Position numbers and translations under genes: made by a program
From: Qipengyuania flava
GTDB lineage: Bacteria; Pseudomonadota; Alphaproteobacteria; Sphingomonadales; Sphingomonadaceae
Assembly: GCF_011762005.1 (NCBI RefSeq)
Contig: NZ_JAASQU010000004.1
Location: forward strand, 207,108 to 271,107
Direction: 5' to 3'
DNA: 64,000 bases
Notes under the pieces: model-generated
Told to the model about the DNA's origin: nothing
The model's database searches: none
What the model saw: the letters and a program-made list of their open reading frames with translations, nothing else
Shown here: positions 9,035 through 18,681 of the stretch, piece by piece
Numbering within the stretch: the first letter of the stretch is position 1
Layout of the letters: each line of letters starts with the position of its first letter

Positions 9035-11071
9035 ATGACCTCCCCCATCCGCACCGAACGCCATGACAACGTCCTCGTGGTCATTTCCGACAATCCGCCG
9101 GTCAACGCGCTGGGGCAGGCCGTGCGGGCCGGGCTCAAGGAGGCGATCGGCGAAGCGCTGGCCGACGACAGCGTCGAGGCAGTGGTCATCCGCTGCGATG
9201 GCCAGACCTTCTTCGCCGGCGCCGACATTACCGAATTCGGCAAGCCTCCCGTCGGCCCGAACCTGCCAGAGACGCTCGATGCGATGGAGGCCAGCGACAA
9301 GCCGGTGGTGGCGGCGATCCACGGCACCGCGCTGGGCGGCGGGTGCGAGGTCGCGCTCGCCTGTCACTATCGCGTCGCCGTGCCCTCGGCGAAGCTGGGC
9401 CTGCCCGAAGTCAAGCTCGGACTGATCCCGGGCGCGGCAGGCACCCAGCGCCTGCCCCGTCTTGTCGGCGCGGAAGCCGCGCTCCCGCTTGTCGTGGGTG
9501 GCAACCCGATCCCGGCGAAGAAGGCCGAGAAAATCGGCCTGCTCGATGCATTGGTGGGCGAAGACAGCCTGGAAGCCGACGCGATCGCCTTTGCCAAGAC
9601 GAAGATCGGTCAGCCGGTTCCGCGATCATCCGAGGGCAAGGCGAATGAGGACGGCGTGCGCGATCCCGACCTTTTCGACCGCTTCCGCGCATCGCAGGCC
9701 CGCCGCATCCGCGGCTTCGATGCCCCCAATGCGGCGATCGAGGCGGTCAAGGCAGCGGGCGAATTGTCCTATGCCGACGGCGTCGCCAAGGAACGCGAGC
9801 TGTTCATGAAACTGATGGGCGGCACGCAGAGCGCCGCCATGCGGCACTATTTCTTCGCCGAACGCGCAGCGAACAAGATCGACGACGTGCCCAAGGACAC
9901 CCAGCTGATCCCGATCAAGAAGGTCGGCGTGATCGGTGCAGGCACGATGGGCGGCGGGATCGCGATGAATTTCCTGTCTGCGGGTATTCCTGTCACCATC
10001 CTCGAAATGGCGCAGGATGCGCTCGATCGTGGCACTGGCGTAATCCGCAAGAATTACGAAAACACTGCCAATAAGGGCCGCATGACCGCAGAACAGGTCG
10101 AACAGGCCATGGGTCAGCTGACCCCCACTCTCTCCTATGACGACCTGGCCGATTGCGATCTCGTGATCGAGGCGGTCTACGAGAGCATGGAGGTGAAGAA
10201 GGAGGTTTTCGGCAAGCTCGACGAAGTGGTGAAGCAAGGCGCGATCCTCGCCTCGAACACCAGCTATCTCGATGTCGACGAGATCGCCACCGCGACCAAG
10301 CGGCCAGGCTACGTGCTCGGCATGCACTTCTTCTCGCCCGCGAATGTGATGAAGCTGCTCGAAGTCGTGCGTGGCAAGGAAACCCGGCACGACGTGCTCG
10401 CCACCGTGATGAAACTGTCGAAAAAGATCGGCAAGGTCGCCGCCGTATCGGGCGTCTGCCCGGGCTTCATCGGCAATCGCATGCTGTCCAAGCGCCAGGA
10501 ACAGGCCAATGAACTGCTGATGGAAGGCGCGAATTACTGGGAGGTGGACGAGGTCCTGCTCGATTTCGGCTTCCCCATGGGACCGTTCCAGATGGGCGAC
10601 CTAGCCGGCATCGACATCGGCTGGCACCGCGACCCGAGCAAGGTCACGACCATTCGCGAAGCACTGTGCGCGGTCGGTCGCTTCGGCCAGAAGGCGGGCA
10701 AGGGCTTCTACGACTATGACGAAGCGCGCAACCGTACGCCATCGGACGAAGTGAAGCAGATCATTGCCGATTTCGCCGCCAAGGAAGGCAAGCCGCAGCG
10801 CGAGATCTCGAAGGACGAGATCCGCGAACGCCTGCTCTACCCGATGGTCAACGAGGGCGCACTGATCCTCGAGGAAGGCATGGCGCAGCGCGCCAGCGAC
10901 ATCGATGTGGTGTGGATCAACGGCTACGGCTGGCCGCTCTATACCGGCGGCCCGATGTTCTGGGCGCAGACGGTCGGGCTCGACAAGGTCGTGGCCGGAC
11001 TCGAGCAGTACGGACTGCCCGTGAGCAATTATCTGCGCACCAAAGCGGAGAATGGCGGAAAATTCGATTGA
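9035..11071 (+). CDS. Multifunctional enoyl-CoA hydratase / 3-hydroxyacyl-CoA dehydrogenase
   Basis: A 678-residue FadB/FadJ-type fusion performing two successive beta-oxidation steps. The N-terminal crotonase domain (about 1-190) shows the oxyanion-hole segment [14 protein letters not shown] and [20 protein letters not shown]. The NAD-binding domain starts near residue 293 with [14 protein letters not shown]. The 3-hydroxyacyl-CoA dehydrogenase part keeps [17 protein letters not shown] and CPGFIGNRM. The start at 9035 follows GAGGAGAAACCG; an earlier in-frame ATG at 9017 overlaps the preceding gene. With the dehydrogenases and ligase nearby, only the thiolase step of a beta-oxidation set is missing from the window. 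Confidence 0.94.
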   Translation: MTSPIRTERHDNVLVVISDNPPVNALGQAVRAGLKEAIGEALADDSVEAVVIRCDGQTFFAGADITEFGKPPVGPNLPETLDAMEASDKPVVAAIHGTALGGGCEVALACHYRVAVPSAKLGLPEVKLGLIPGAAGTQRLPRLVGAEAALPLVVGGNPIPAKKAEKIGLLDALVGEDSLEADAIAFAKTKIGQPVPRSSEGKANEDGVRDPDLFDRFRASQARRIRGFDAPNAAIEAVKAAGELSYADGVAKERELFMKLMGGTQSAAMRHYFFAERAANKIDDVPKDTQLIPIKKVGVIGAGTMGGGIAMNFLSAGIPVTILEMAQDALDRGTGVIRKNYENTANKGRMTAEQVEQAMGQLTPTLSYDDLADCDLVIEAVYESMEVKKEVFGKLDEVVKQGAILASNTSYLDVDEIATATKRPGYVLGMHFFSPANVMKLLEVVRGKETRHDVLATVMKLSKKIGKVAAVSGVCPGFIGNRMLSKRQEQANELLMEGANYWEVDEVLLDFGFPMGPFQMGDLAGIDIGWHRDPSKVTTIREALCAVGRFGQKAGKGFYDYDEARNRTPSDEVKQIIADFAAKEGKPQREISKDEIRERLLYPMVNEGALILEEGMAQRASDIDVVWINGYGWPLYTGGPMFWAQTVGLDKVVAGLEQYGLPVSNYLRTKAENGGKFD

Positions 11072-11136
11072 TCGCACGCAGAACTGCGACATTTTAGAAA
11101 CGCCGGTACGTTAATTCATCGAATGGTGACGTCGTT

Positions 11137-11162
11137 CGTCCGCTGTCTCTTGACAGCGGACG
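11137..11162 (+). terminator. Strong hairpin after the beta-oxidation gene
   Basis: A perfect 11-bp stem, CGTCCGCTGTC / GACAGCGGACG, with a TCTT loop lies 65 bases after the stop of the fused hydratase/dehydrogenase gene. There is no immediate T-run, only GGTTT eight bases later, so it may be a weak terminator, an mRNA stabiliser or a protein-binding palindrome upstream of the receptor gene. Confidence 0.45.
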
Positions 11163-11195
11163 GGAGGGCGGTTTGAACGGCAACAAAAGATAAAT

Positions 11196-11217
11196 GGGCG
11201 CCGCAAAAGCGGCTCCC
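11196..11217 (+). promoter_or_regulatory. Leader hairpin just upstream of the receptor Shine-Dalgarno
   Basis: GGGCGCCGC-AAAA-GCGGCTCCC forms a nine-position stem with one mismatch and ends about four bases before the GAAGAGGAG ribosome site of the TonB-dependent receptor. Such a position could modulate translation or mRNA stability; no known riboswitch or RNA thermometer class is recognised. Confidence 0.35.
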
Positions 11218-11233
11218 GGGAAGAGGAGAAATT

Positions 11234-13972
11234 ATGAGTAAGTTTGGTTTACGCCATCAATGTGCCCGGGGCGCACTTGCCTGCGCGATCGCCCTTACAC
11301 CGGCGATCGCCCACGCGCAGGACGCGGGTGCGGCAAATACCGAAGAAGCCGATCTAATCGATGCCGCCGATGTCGATGAGGGCAATGTCATCATCGTCCG
11401 CGCGCAGGGCCGCGAACAGGCTTTGTCCGACGTCCCGGTCGCGGTCTCGGCAGTCTCGGGCGAACTGCTCGAAAAGTCGGGCGTCGCGGACATCCGCGAC
11501 CTCAACCAGGTGGCGCCTTCGCTGCTGATTTCCTCGACCGGTAACGAAGCCAATGGCTCCGCCCGTATTCGTGGCATTGGTACGGTCGGCGACAACCCCG
11601 GCCTCGAAAGCTCGGTCGCGGTCTTCGTCGACGGTGTCTACCGGTCGCGTTCGGGCAACGCGATGGCCGAACTCGGGCCGCTCGACCGCGTCGAAATCCT
11701 GCGCGGCCCGCAGGGCACGCTGGGCGGCCGTAACTCGTCGGCCGGCCTGATCAACATCTACACCGCCCCGCCCGAGTTCGAGTTCTCCGGCTACGGCGCT
11801 TTCACCTATGGCAATTACGACGCGATCAAGGTCGAAGCCGGGATCAACGCGCCGCTCGGCGATACGGTCGCCGCGCGGATCGATGGCGTCTATTTCGAGC
11901 GCGACGGTTTCTACAACGATGTCGTGAACGACGTCCGCATCAACGATCGCGACCGCTACCTCGTTCGCGGCCAGCTGCTGTTCGAGCCGAACAGCGACCT
12001 CAGCATCCGCCTGGTAGGCGATTATGCGAAGAAGGAAGAAGCCTGCTGCGCCGCGACCTTCGTCCAGCCGAGCTTTGCGCCACTCGCGCGTGTTTCGCCC
12101 GGTCTGGACGGCTTCAACCGCCCGAACGGCGGTCCGGCGCTGACCAGCACGGACAATCCGATCGTGCCGATCCTGCTCGGTCTCGGTCAGGACCCGCGCG
12201 CACTGAGCCAGTCGACCTTCGACCGCGATATCTACGTCACCCCCGGGCGGTCCTATGACGGCGAGACGGAAGACTGGGGTCTTTCGGGCGAGGTCAACTG
12301 GGACTTCGGCAATGTCACGCTGACCTCGATCACCGGCTATCGCGAATATTCGAACTTCCAGGGTTCGGACACCGACTACACGCAGGTGGACCTGCTGTAT
12401 CGCGCACCGGGCCCGGATGCAGGCTCGCGCGAGTTCAAGACGTTCACTCAGGAATTCCGCCTGAACGGGACGGCCTTCAACGACACGCTCGACTGGCTGA
12501 TCGGGGCGTATTACGCCAATGAGAAGCTGGAAACGCGCGACAATCTGCGGTTCGGCAATGACTACGGCACCTTCGCCAACTGCCGCATCGCGCTGGCCAT
12601 CAACCCGGCGCTGGCCAATCCGTCGGCAGACAACTGCCTCGGCGCCAACGTCGCCGCGATCGACGGCACGCTGACTGGTACGCCGGCATTTGGCGCCGCC
12701 ACCCCGCTGATCATTGCCGGGATGAACAATCTCGCGCAGGTCCGCGACATCGGCGGCACCGGCGATCGCTACAACCAGAAGAGCGAGAACTTCGCGCTCT
12801 TCACGCACAACATCGTCCATGTCACCGATACGGTCGATCTGACGCTTGGCCTTCGTTACACCAACGAAACCAAGGACTTCAACGCCGCCTTCAGCAATGA
12901 CAACGTGTTCTGCCCGCAGGCACGCAACCTGCTGAACGGGCTGCTCACCACGCCGCTGGCCGGACTTGCGGGCGGCCTGATCTCGCTGTCATGCCAGGGC
13001 AATTCCACTGCCGAGCTCGACGGTGTCACGCTGTCCGACACGCGTGACGAGGACGAGTTCACCGGCACCGCCATCCTGAGCTGGAAGCCCGATCCCGACT
13101 GGATGGTCTATGGCTCCTACTCCAAGGGCTACAAGGCCGGCGGCTTCAACCTCGATCGTTCGGCGCTGGCGGTTCCGGTCGCCTTCAACGTCAACAACCT
13201 CGATCCGAGCGCGTTGCAGTTCGATGCCGAAACCGTCGACGCCTTCGAAGTCGGCGTGAAGTATTCGAGCCGCAAGTGGGGCTTCAGCGTCGCCGCATTC
13301 CGCCAGGAATTCGAGAACTTCCAGCTGAACACGTTCAACGGCTCGGTCTTCCTCGTGCAGAACATCAACGGCTGCGACACCGACCTCGGTGGCCTGGACC
13401 GTGATGGCGATGCGACGACGGGCAGCTGCGCGACCGACAATGTCGCACCCGGCGTGATTGCACAGGGCGTCGAGTTCGAAACCTCGCTCAGCCCGATCCG
13501 CGATCTGACGATGACCGTCGGCCTGACCTATTCGGACACCAGCTACGAGGACAATCTGGTCGGCCGCGACAACGGTTCGCCGCTCGATCCGGCACTCCGG
13601 CTGCTCCCGGGCGACAATCTGTCGAACGCCCCCGAAGTGACGGCGACCGCCTCGCTCAGCTGGACCCCGCCGATCGGCAATTCGGGTCTGTCGGGCCTGT
13701 TCTTCGTCAACGCGCGTACGACCGGCGATTACAACACCGGTTCGGACCTGCTCTACGGCAAGGAACAGGACGGCTACACGCTGGTCAACGGTCGTATCGG
13801 CATCACCGGCCCCGATGATCGCTGGGGTGTCGAAGTCTGGGCAAACAATTTGTTCGACATCGATTACAGCCAGGTTGCTTTCAACACGCCCTTCGTGGCA
13901 CCGCAGCAGACCTATTCGGCATTCCTCGCCGAGCCGCGGACCTATGGCGTGACCGTACGCGCAGGTTTCTAA
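11234..13972 (+). CDS. TonB-dependent outer membrane receptor
   Basis: A 912-residue outer membrane active transporter. It has a Sec signal peptide (residues 1 to about 28, ending AIAHA-QDAG). The plug domain follows (about 55-180) with PVAVSAVSGELLEKSG, SARIRGIG and the conserved VEILRGPQGTLGGRNSSAGLINI. The rest is the 22-strand beta-barrel and ends in the aromatic terminus VTVRAGF. Position next to fatty-acid genes suggests uptake of a lipidic or aromatic substrate, a common pattern in sphingomonads, but the ligand is not predictable. The barrel contains several cysteines (for example EACCAA near 265), possibly disulfide-forming in extracellular loops. The start follows GAAGAGGAGAAATT. Confidence 0.93.
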   Translation: MSKFGLRHQCARGALACAIALTPAIAHAQDAGAANTEEADLIDAADVDEGNVIIVRAQGREQALSDVPVAVSAVSGELLEKSGVADIRDLNQVAPSLLISSTGNEANGSARIRGIGTVGDNPGLESSVAVFVDGVYRSRSGNAMAELGPLDRVEILRGPQGTLGGRNSSAGLINIYTAPPEFEFSGYGAFTYGNYDAIKVEAGINAPLGDTVAARIDGVYFERDGFYNDVVNDVRINDRDRYLVRGQLLFEPNSDLSIRLVGDYAKKEEACCAATFVQPSFAPLARVSPGLDGFNRPNGGPALTSTDNPIVPILLGLGQDPRALSQSTFDRDIYVTPGRSYDGETEDWGLSGEVNWDFGNVTLTSITGYREYSNFQGSDTDYTQVDLLYRAPGPDAGSREFKTFTQEFRLNGTAFNDTLDWLIGAYYANEKLETRDNLRFGNDYGTFANCRIALAINPALANPSADNCLGANVAAIDGTLTGTPAFGAATPLIIAGMNNLAQVRDIGGTGDRYNQKSENFALFTHNIVHVTDTVDLTLGLRYTNETKDFNAAFSNDNVFCPQARNLLNGLLTTPLAGLAGGLISLSCQGNSTAELDGVTLSDTRDEDEFTGTAILSWKPDPDWMVYGSYSKGYKAGGFNLDRSALAVPVAFNVNNLDPSALQFDAETVDAFEVGVKYSSRKWGFSVAAFRQEFENFQLNTFNGSVFLVQNINGCDTDLGGLDRDGDATTGSCATDNVAPGVIAQGVEFETSLSPIRDLTMTVGLTYSDTSYEDNLVGRDNGSPLDPALRLLPGDNLSNAPEVTATASLSWTPPIGNSGLSGLFFVNARTTGDYNTGSDLLYGKEQDGYTLVNGRIGITGPDDRWGVEVWANNLFDIDYSQVAFNTPFVAPQQTYSAFLAEPRTYGVTVRAGF

Positions 13973-13996
13973 GCCCGCCGTTCAGCTGACTTTCGG

Positions 13997-14035
13997 AAGG
14001 CCCGGCATCTTCGGATGTCGGGCCTTTCGTCTTTT
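13997..14035 (+). terminator. Rho-independent terminator after the first receptor gene
   Basis: A 13-bp stem, AAGGCCCGGCATC / GATGTCGGGCCTT (one G-T pair), capped by a stable TTCG tetraloop and followed by TCGTCTTTT. It lies 24 bases after the receptor stop codon. Confidence 0.9.
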
Positions 14036-14155
14036 GTGCCACTGCGAAAGGCCCTGATAAGGGATTCCCCGTAGGCTCCGCGCTAAGCACCGGAGAAGCT
14101 TGAAGATAACGGCATGGTGCAACGCGCAATTTTCAGAAAGACTAAAGCCGCTAAC

Positions 14156-14217
14156 TTGACATAAAGCGAAAGCGCGCTTTCACTTTCGATCGAGAGGTAC
14201 GCAAGCAGAGACGTACC
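14156..14217 (+). promoter_or_regulatory. Promoter with embedded palindrome and leader stem for the second receptor
   Basis: TTGACA at 14156-14161 is a perfect -35 box; a -10 near 14179-14184 (TTCACT) is weak. A perfect 14-bp palindrome, GAAAGCGCGCTTTC (14168-14181), occupies the spacer, where a repressor would block polymerase. Downstream, GGTACG (14196-14201) pairs with CGTACC (14212-14217) as a leader stem before the GGAGAGGG ribosome site. Promoter and operator roles are inferred from position. Confidence 0.5.
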
Positions 14218-14232
14218 CCGATGGAGAGGGAC

Positions 14233-17205
14233 ATGACCGGATTCACTTTACGCCATAGTTGTGCGCTGGGCGCGCTTGCCACCGCTGCGCTTTACGCATC
14301 GCCCGCATTCGCGCAGGCCGAGGTGGAAACCGCCGGTGCCGCCACGCAAAATGACAATCGCATCGTGGTGACCGGATCGTACATCCGTGGCACGCCCGAA
14401 GATGCCGCCCTCCCCGTCGATGTGTTCACGGCGGACGATCTTGCCGAACAGGGCGTCGACAGCCCGCTCGAGTTCATCAAGGAACTGCCCTCGGTTGGCG
14501 CGTCGCTCGGCGACAGCAACCAGTTCTCCACCGATGCGCAGGGTTTCCAGGGCGTCGGTTCGCTTAACCTGCGCGGGCTCGGCCCGCAGCGCACGCTCGT
14601 GCTGCTCAACGGCAAGCGTACCATCCTCAGCCCCGGCGCGGGCTTCGTCGACACGCAGCTGATGCCGCTGTTCGCGCTCGAGCGGATCGAGTTGCTCAAG
14701 GATGGCGCAGGTTCGACCTATGGCTCGGACGCGATTGCCGGCGTGGCCAATTTCATCACCCGGTCGACCTTCACCGGTTTCGAGTTCCAGGGCGACTACA
14801 ATTTCATCGACGGATCGGACGACAATTACAGCCTCAGCGGTCTCGCGGGTTTCGAACTGGGCGATTCCGGCAATCTGGTGTTCGGCGCCGGCTGGCAACA
14901 CCGCAGCGAACTGGGCACGCCGCAACGTGACTTCGTCAATGTCGGCTATGAGACCAACCCGTCGGCCTATTCCGCGCTGGCAACGCCGGGCCTGTTCGCG
15001 GTGAGCTATTTCGACACGGGAACCGGAACGGTGAATACACAGATCCGCCCCGATGTCGGCTGCACCGATCTGGGCGGCACGGTCGATGTGGGCCGGTGCT
15101 ATTTCACCTATGTCCCGTTCGACAACATCACCGAGGACGAGAACCGCTATCAGGCCTTCGCCGAGCTCACCGTCGATCTCAGCGATACGATCCGCTTTCG
15201 CGCCGATGCGCTCTATTCGCGCAGCGAGCTCAAATCACTCAACTATTCGCCCGCCTTCCCGCCGACGCAGGGCCCCAACGGTTCGGGCTTCGTCAGCGCT
15301 TTCACCACTTCGCCAGCCAATCCGGGCGTAGCCGCCTTTCTCGATCAGGTCGGATTGCCGCAGAGTTCGGCGACCAACCCGATCGTGGCGGTCACCAACG
15401 TTCTCTATCGCCCGTTCGGCTATCTCGGCAATCCGCGCGATGCAGATCGCGGCGCGGGCACCGGTAGCGCCATCAACGACGCCTATCGGTTCAGCGGTGG
15501 CTTCGAATTCGCACTCAGCGACACGCTGCGGTTGAACGTGGACGGCACATACTGGCAGTCGAACCGCGATTTCTACGCACCCGGCATCGTCGGGTCGCGG
15601 TTGCGGGCTGCGCTCAACGGGCTCGGCGGGCCGGATTGCGACGGTGTTACGCCGGGTGGCAATGGCTGCCAGTGGTTCAACCCGTTCACCAATGCCGGAC
15701 AAGGCAACGGCACGTTCAACATCTCCAACCCATTCTACCGACCAGGCGCGGAAAATAGCGAGGAACTGGTTGCGTGGCTGCAAGTGCCCAACGGCACACG
15801 CGAGCAGGAATCGCAGTTCGTCTTCGATGTGGTCCTTGCGGGCGAAACGGGGATCACCTTCAGCGGCGGTCCGCTGGCCTTCGCAGTGGGCGGCCAGTTC
15901 CGCGACAACCGCTACACCAGCGATCCCTACAACGAGGAATCGAACCTCGATGTGAACCCGTGCTTCATCGAGGGCGACCTCAGCTGCGTCGGGACGACCA
16001 CCGAGGGCGTCGGGCCATTCATCTTCCTCGGCGGTTCGCGCCCGGTCAGCCTGCAACAGGACGTGTATGCACTGTTCGCGGAACTCAATGCGCCGATCAC
16101 CGACCGGCTTGAACTGTCCGCGGCTATCCGCTTCGAGGATTACGGCAGCCCGATCGGTTCGACCGTCAATCCGAAAGGCTCGCTGCGTTTCGAAGTGACC
16201 GATTGGCTGACGCTGCGCGGATCGGTCGGCACAACCTTCCGCGGGCCGCTGGCGTCGAACGTCTCACCCAATTTCGTCACGGCGCTCGAAGGCTTCACCG
16301 CCGCCGGCGGCAATTACAAATCGAAGGACATCTACGGCAATCCGACCGATCTTGGCCCGGAAACCGCCTTCACCTACAATATCGGGGCAATCATCTCCGC
16401 ACCCGTCGGTGGTGGCGATATGACCTTCTCGGTCGACTACTGGTCGATCGATCTCGAAGATCGCATCACGATTACGCCGGGCAATGCGATCGCGAGCGTG
16501 GTCGGCAATGGCCAGACAAACGGCCAGGCGCCGGTCGATTGTTCGAGCCCGCTGGTCAACCTGATAACCTTCTCGAACAACCAGTGCGTCCAGGGCACGA
16601 CGCTAGGGATCGACATCAGCCGCGTGCGGACCGATTTCGTCAATGGCCCCGATGTGAAGATCGCGGGTCTCGATTTCGCGCTCAACGCCAGCTTCCCGCT
16701 GGGCGATACCGCCGAATTGTCCTTCGGCGCCAATGCGGTGTGGAATCTCGATTACAGCTTCGACGATTTCATCGTGCAGGGCGTCAACGTGCAGCCCGCC
16801 TATGACGCGGTCGGTTTCGGCAATTACTTCCGCGATCCGAACACCGTTCCCGAATGGCGTGCCAACGTCTTCGTCAATCTGGGTTTCGGCGATTTCAACG
16901 CGCGCTACGCGATCCAGCATATCGATGGCGTGACCGACGATCGCTGCATCAATCGCGACCCCTGCTTCAGCACCGCGGGCGGCGTAGGGACCAATTTCGG
17001 CGTCGAGAGCGGCTCCTACACGCAACACGATTTCGCGGTCACATACGATCTCGAACTGGCCGGTGCCGAGGTCCAGGTGCAGGCGGCGGTCGAAAACTTC
17101 ACCGACGCCGCTCCTGCTGAAGCCCAGCTTCCGCTAGGCTTCAACCCGTTCATCGGCAATGCGATCGGACGCAATTACCGGCTTGGGCTTCGCACGCGCT
17201 TCTAA
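14233..17205 (+). CDS. TonB-dependent outer membrane receptor (CirA-like plug)
   Basis: A 990-residue outer membrane receptor. Its signal peptide is residues 1 to about 28, ending SPAFAQA. The plug starts with NRIVVTGSYIRGTPED and contains LNLRGLGPQRTLVLLNGKR and IELLKDGAGSTYGSDAIAGVANFIT, the pattern of large sphingomonad receptors of the iron complex or oligomer type. The barrel ends YRLGLRTRF with the C-terminal Phe required for outer membrane assembly. The ATG at 14233 is chosen because GGAGAGGG lies just upstream and an earlier in-frame ATG (14221) would place that site inside the gene. It has its own promoter region and a downstream terminator. The ligand is unknown. Confidence 0.93.
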   Translation: MTGFTLRHSCALGALATAALYASPAFAQAEVETAGAATQNDNRIVVTGSYIRGTPEDAALPVDVFTADDLAEQGVDSPLEFIKELPSVGASLGDSNQFSTDAQGFQGVGSLNLRGLGPQRTLVLLNGKRTILSPGAGFVDTQLMPLFALERIELLKDGAGSTYGSDAIAGVANFITRSTFTGFEFQGDYNFIDGSDDNYSLSGLAGFELGDSGNLVFGAGWQHRSELGTPQRDFVNVGYETNPSAYSALATPGLFAVSYFDTGTGTVNTQIRPDVGCTDLGGTVDVGRCYFTYVPFDNITEDENRYQAFAELTVDLSDTIRFRADALYSRSELKSLNYSPAFPPTQGPNGSGFVSAFTTSPANPGVAAFLDQVGLPQSSATNPIVAVTNVLYRPFGYLGNPRDADRGAGTGSAINDAYRFSGGFEFALSDTLRLNVDGTYWQSNRDFYAPGIVGSRLRAALNGLGGPDCDGVTPGGNGCQWFNPFTNAGQGNGTFNISNPFYRPGAENSEELVAWLQVPNGTREQESQFVFDVVLAGETGITFSGGPLAFAVGGQFRDNRYTSDPYNEESNLDVNPCFIEGDLSCVGTTTEGVGPFIFLGGSRPVSLQQDVYALFAELNAPITDRLELSAAIRFEDYGSPIGSTVNPKGSLRFEVTDWLTLRGSVGTTFRGPLASNVSPNFVTALEGFTAAGGNYKSKDIYGNPTDLGPETAFTYNIGAIISAPVGGGDMTFSVDYWSIDLEDRITITPGNAIASVVGNGQTNGQAPVDCSSPLVNLITFSNNQCVQGTTLGIDISRVRTDFVNGPDVKIAGLDFALNASFPLGDTAELSFGANAVWNLDYSFDDFIVQGVNVQPAYDAVGFGNYFRDPNTVPEWRANVFVNLGFGDFNARYAIQHIDGVTDDRCINRDPCFSTAGGVGTNFGVESGSYTQHDFAVTYDLELAGAEVQVQAAVENFTDAAPAEAQLPLGFNPFIGNAIGRNYRLGLRTRF

Positions 17206-17223
17206 ACGGAAGCCGCCTGACAC

Positions 17224-17259
17224 AAAGGGTCCGGAGCGCTGGCTTCGGACCCTTTTTTT
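17224..17259. terminator. Rho-independent terminator between convergent genes
   Basis: AAAGGGTCCGGAG pairs with CTTCGGACCCTTT (13 positions, one G-T) around a CGCTGG loop, followed by a T-run to 17259. The symmetric A-run/T-run means it could stop transcription from both the receptor gene (+) and the efflux gene (-). Confidence 0.9.
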
Positions 17260-17271
17260 CGGCCTATCGGA

Positions 17272-18681
17272 TCAGCGCAGCGGGCTCCCGCCAAGCGCCT
17301 GCCACAAGAGAACCCTCGCCCGCTGCGCGCGGCCCATAGCCGCAGCGGCGCGTTCCCCGCTCGCATCGGCCGCGCGGCGTGCCTCCAGCACAGTCAGGAA
17401 ATCGGCCAGCCCCGCTTCGTACCGGGTGTTCGCCAGCCGGGCCGCGCGCTGCAGGGCGGCAGCTTCCCGCACGGCAGCAGCGGCTTCTTCATCCGCCGAG
17501 GCGACGAGGCCGTAGCCCGCCTCGGCATCGCCCAGCGCCGTGTAGACGACGCCACGATAGGCCTCGAAAGCGGCGCGCTTGCCCGCAGCAGCGCCATCGA
17601 TTTCGGCCTCGATCCGGCCGAAATCGATCAGCGGACCAGCGATAGCCGCGCCCACCGAGCCGACGAGGGAGTCGTTGTCGAACAGGTCGCCGATGCCGAA
17701 GGCAAGCAGACCGATCGCACCCGACAGATCGAACACCGGAAAGCGCCGGCGCGCGGCCGCCGCCAGGTCGGCGTCGGCGGCAGCCAGCTCCGCAGCCGCG
17801 GCAAGCACATCGGGTCGATTGACCAGCAATGCGGAGGGAAGCGTCGCCGGGGGCAATGGGCGCGACTGCGCCTCCCCATCCTGCGCCAGCGCCGCACGCA
17901 CCTGCGCACCGCCCTGCGCGGTCAGCGTAACGAGCCGTCCCAACAGCCGGGCGCGTTCGCTCTCGAGCGCGGACAACCTGCTGCGCGATCCCGCCGCGGC
18001 GCTTTCGGCGCGTACACGATCAAAGCCCGGCGCGATCCCTGCGCGTTCGCGCACCCCGGCGAGCCGCGCGAGTTCGTCGGCGGAGGCCAGGTCGCTGCGG
18101 ATCTCACGCTCGCGCGCTTCGAGCGTCCGCCAGTCGATCACGGTGGCCGCGATTTCGGACAGCAGCGCAAGGCGTACGGCACGCGCGCTGGCGTCCGCGG
18201 CATCGGCGCGCGCGAGCGCGGCGCGTTCCTGTGCTCGCAGCCGCCCGAACAGGTCGAGGTCCCAACGCGCGGTAAGATTGGCGGCATAGGACGTCCGCTC
18301 GGTGTCTATGGCGATACCGGGTGGCAGCGCTCCCCCGAACGATTCGGGATTGGTACGCTGGCGTGTGACCGAGGCATTGGCCCCGATTTCAGGCAAGCGA
18401 CTGGCCCCAGCCCGATCCGCACCGGCGCGCGCCTGTTCGACCCTGGCGACCGCTTCCGCCAAGCTTGGCGAGGAGGCGAGCGCTTGCGCCGCCAGGGTGT
18501 CGAACGCAGGGTCACCAATCGGCAACAAGCGTTCGAGCGCGACCTCGGTCGTGCCATCCGCTGCGAAGAGATAGCTTTCGGGCAGCACTGGTACCGGCGT
18601 GACCACTTCGGGCGGCGGCCCCGCAGCACAGGCTGCCAGCGAGAGCGCGCTCGCCGTCGCGAGGATCGCGCCGCGGATCAC
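17272..18681 (-). CDS. NodT/TolC-family outer membrane efflux lipoprotein
   Basis: A 469-residue outer membrane factor of the RND/ABC efflux type. The N-terminus MIRGAILATASALSLAAC carries a lipobox (LAAC), so the protein is lipid-anchored. The body has the long Ala/Arg-rich helical repeats of two OEP domains (about 60-250 and 270-460), with the typical segment LPSALLVNRPDVLAAAAELAAADADLAAA split between helices. The GTG start at 18681 overlaps the adaptor's TGA (GTGA), so it is the last gene of the exporter operon. It would form the outer membrane channel of the tripartite pump encoded upstream. Confidence 0.9.
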   Translation of the reverse strand: MIRGAILATASALSLAACAAGPPPEVVTPVPVLPESYLFAADGTTEVALERLLPIGDPAFDTLAAQALASSPSLAEAVARVEQARAGADRAGASRLPEIGANASVTRQRTNPESFGGALPPGIAIDTERTSYAANLTARWDLDLFGRLRAQERAALARADAADASARAVRLALLSEIAATVIDWRTLEAREREIRSDLASADELARLAGVRERAGIAPGFDRVRAESAAAGSRSRLSALESERARLLGRLVTLTAQGGAQVRAALAQDGEAQSRPLPPATLPSALLVNRPDVLAAAAELAAADADLAAAARRRFPVFDLSGAIGLLAFGIGDLFDNDSLVGSVGAAIAGPLIDFGRIEAEIDGAAAGKRAAFEAYRGVVYTALGDAEAGYGLVASADEEAAAAVREAAALQRAARLANTRYEAGLADFLTVLEARRAADASGERAAAAMGRAQRARVLLWQALGGSPLR

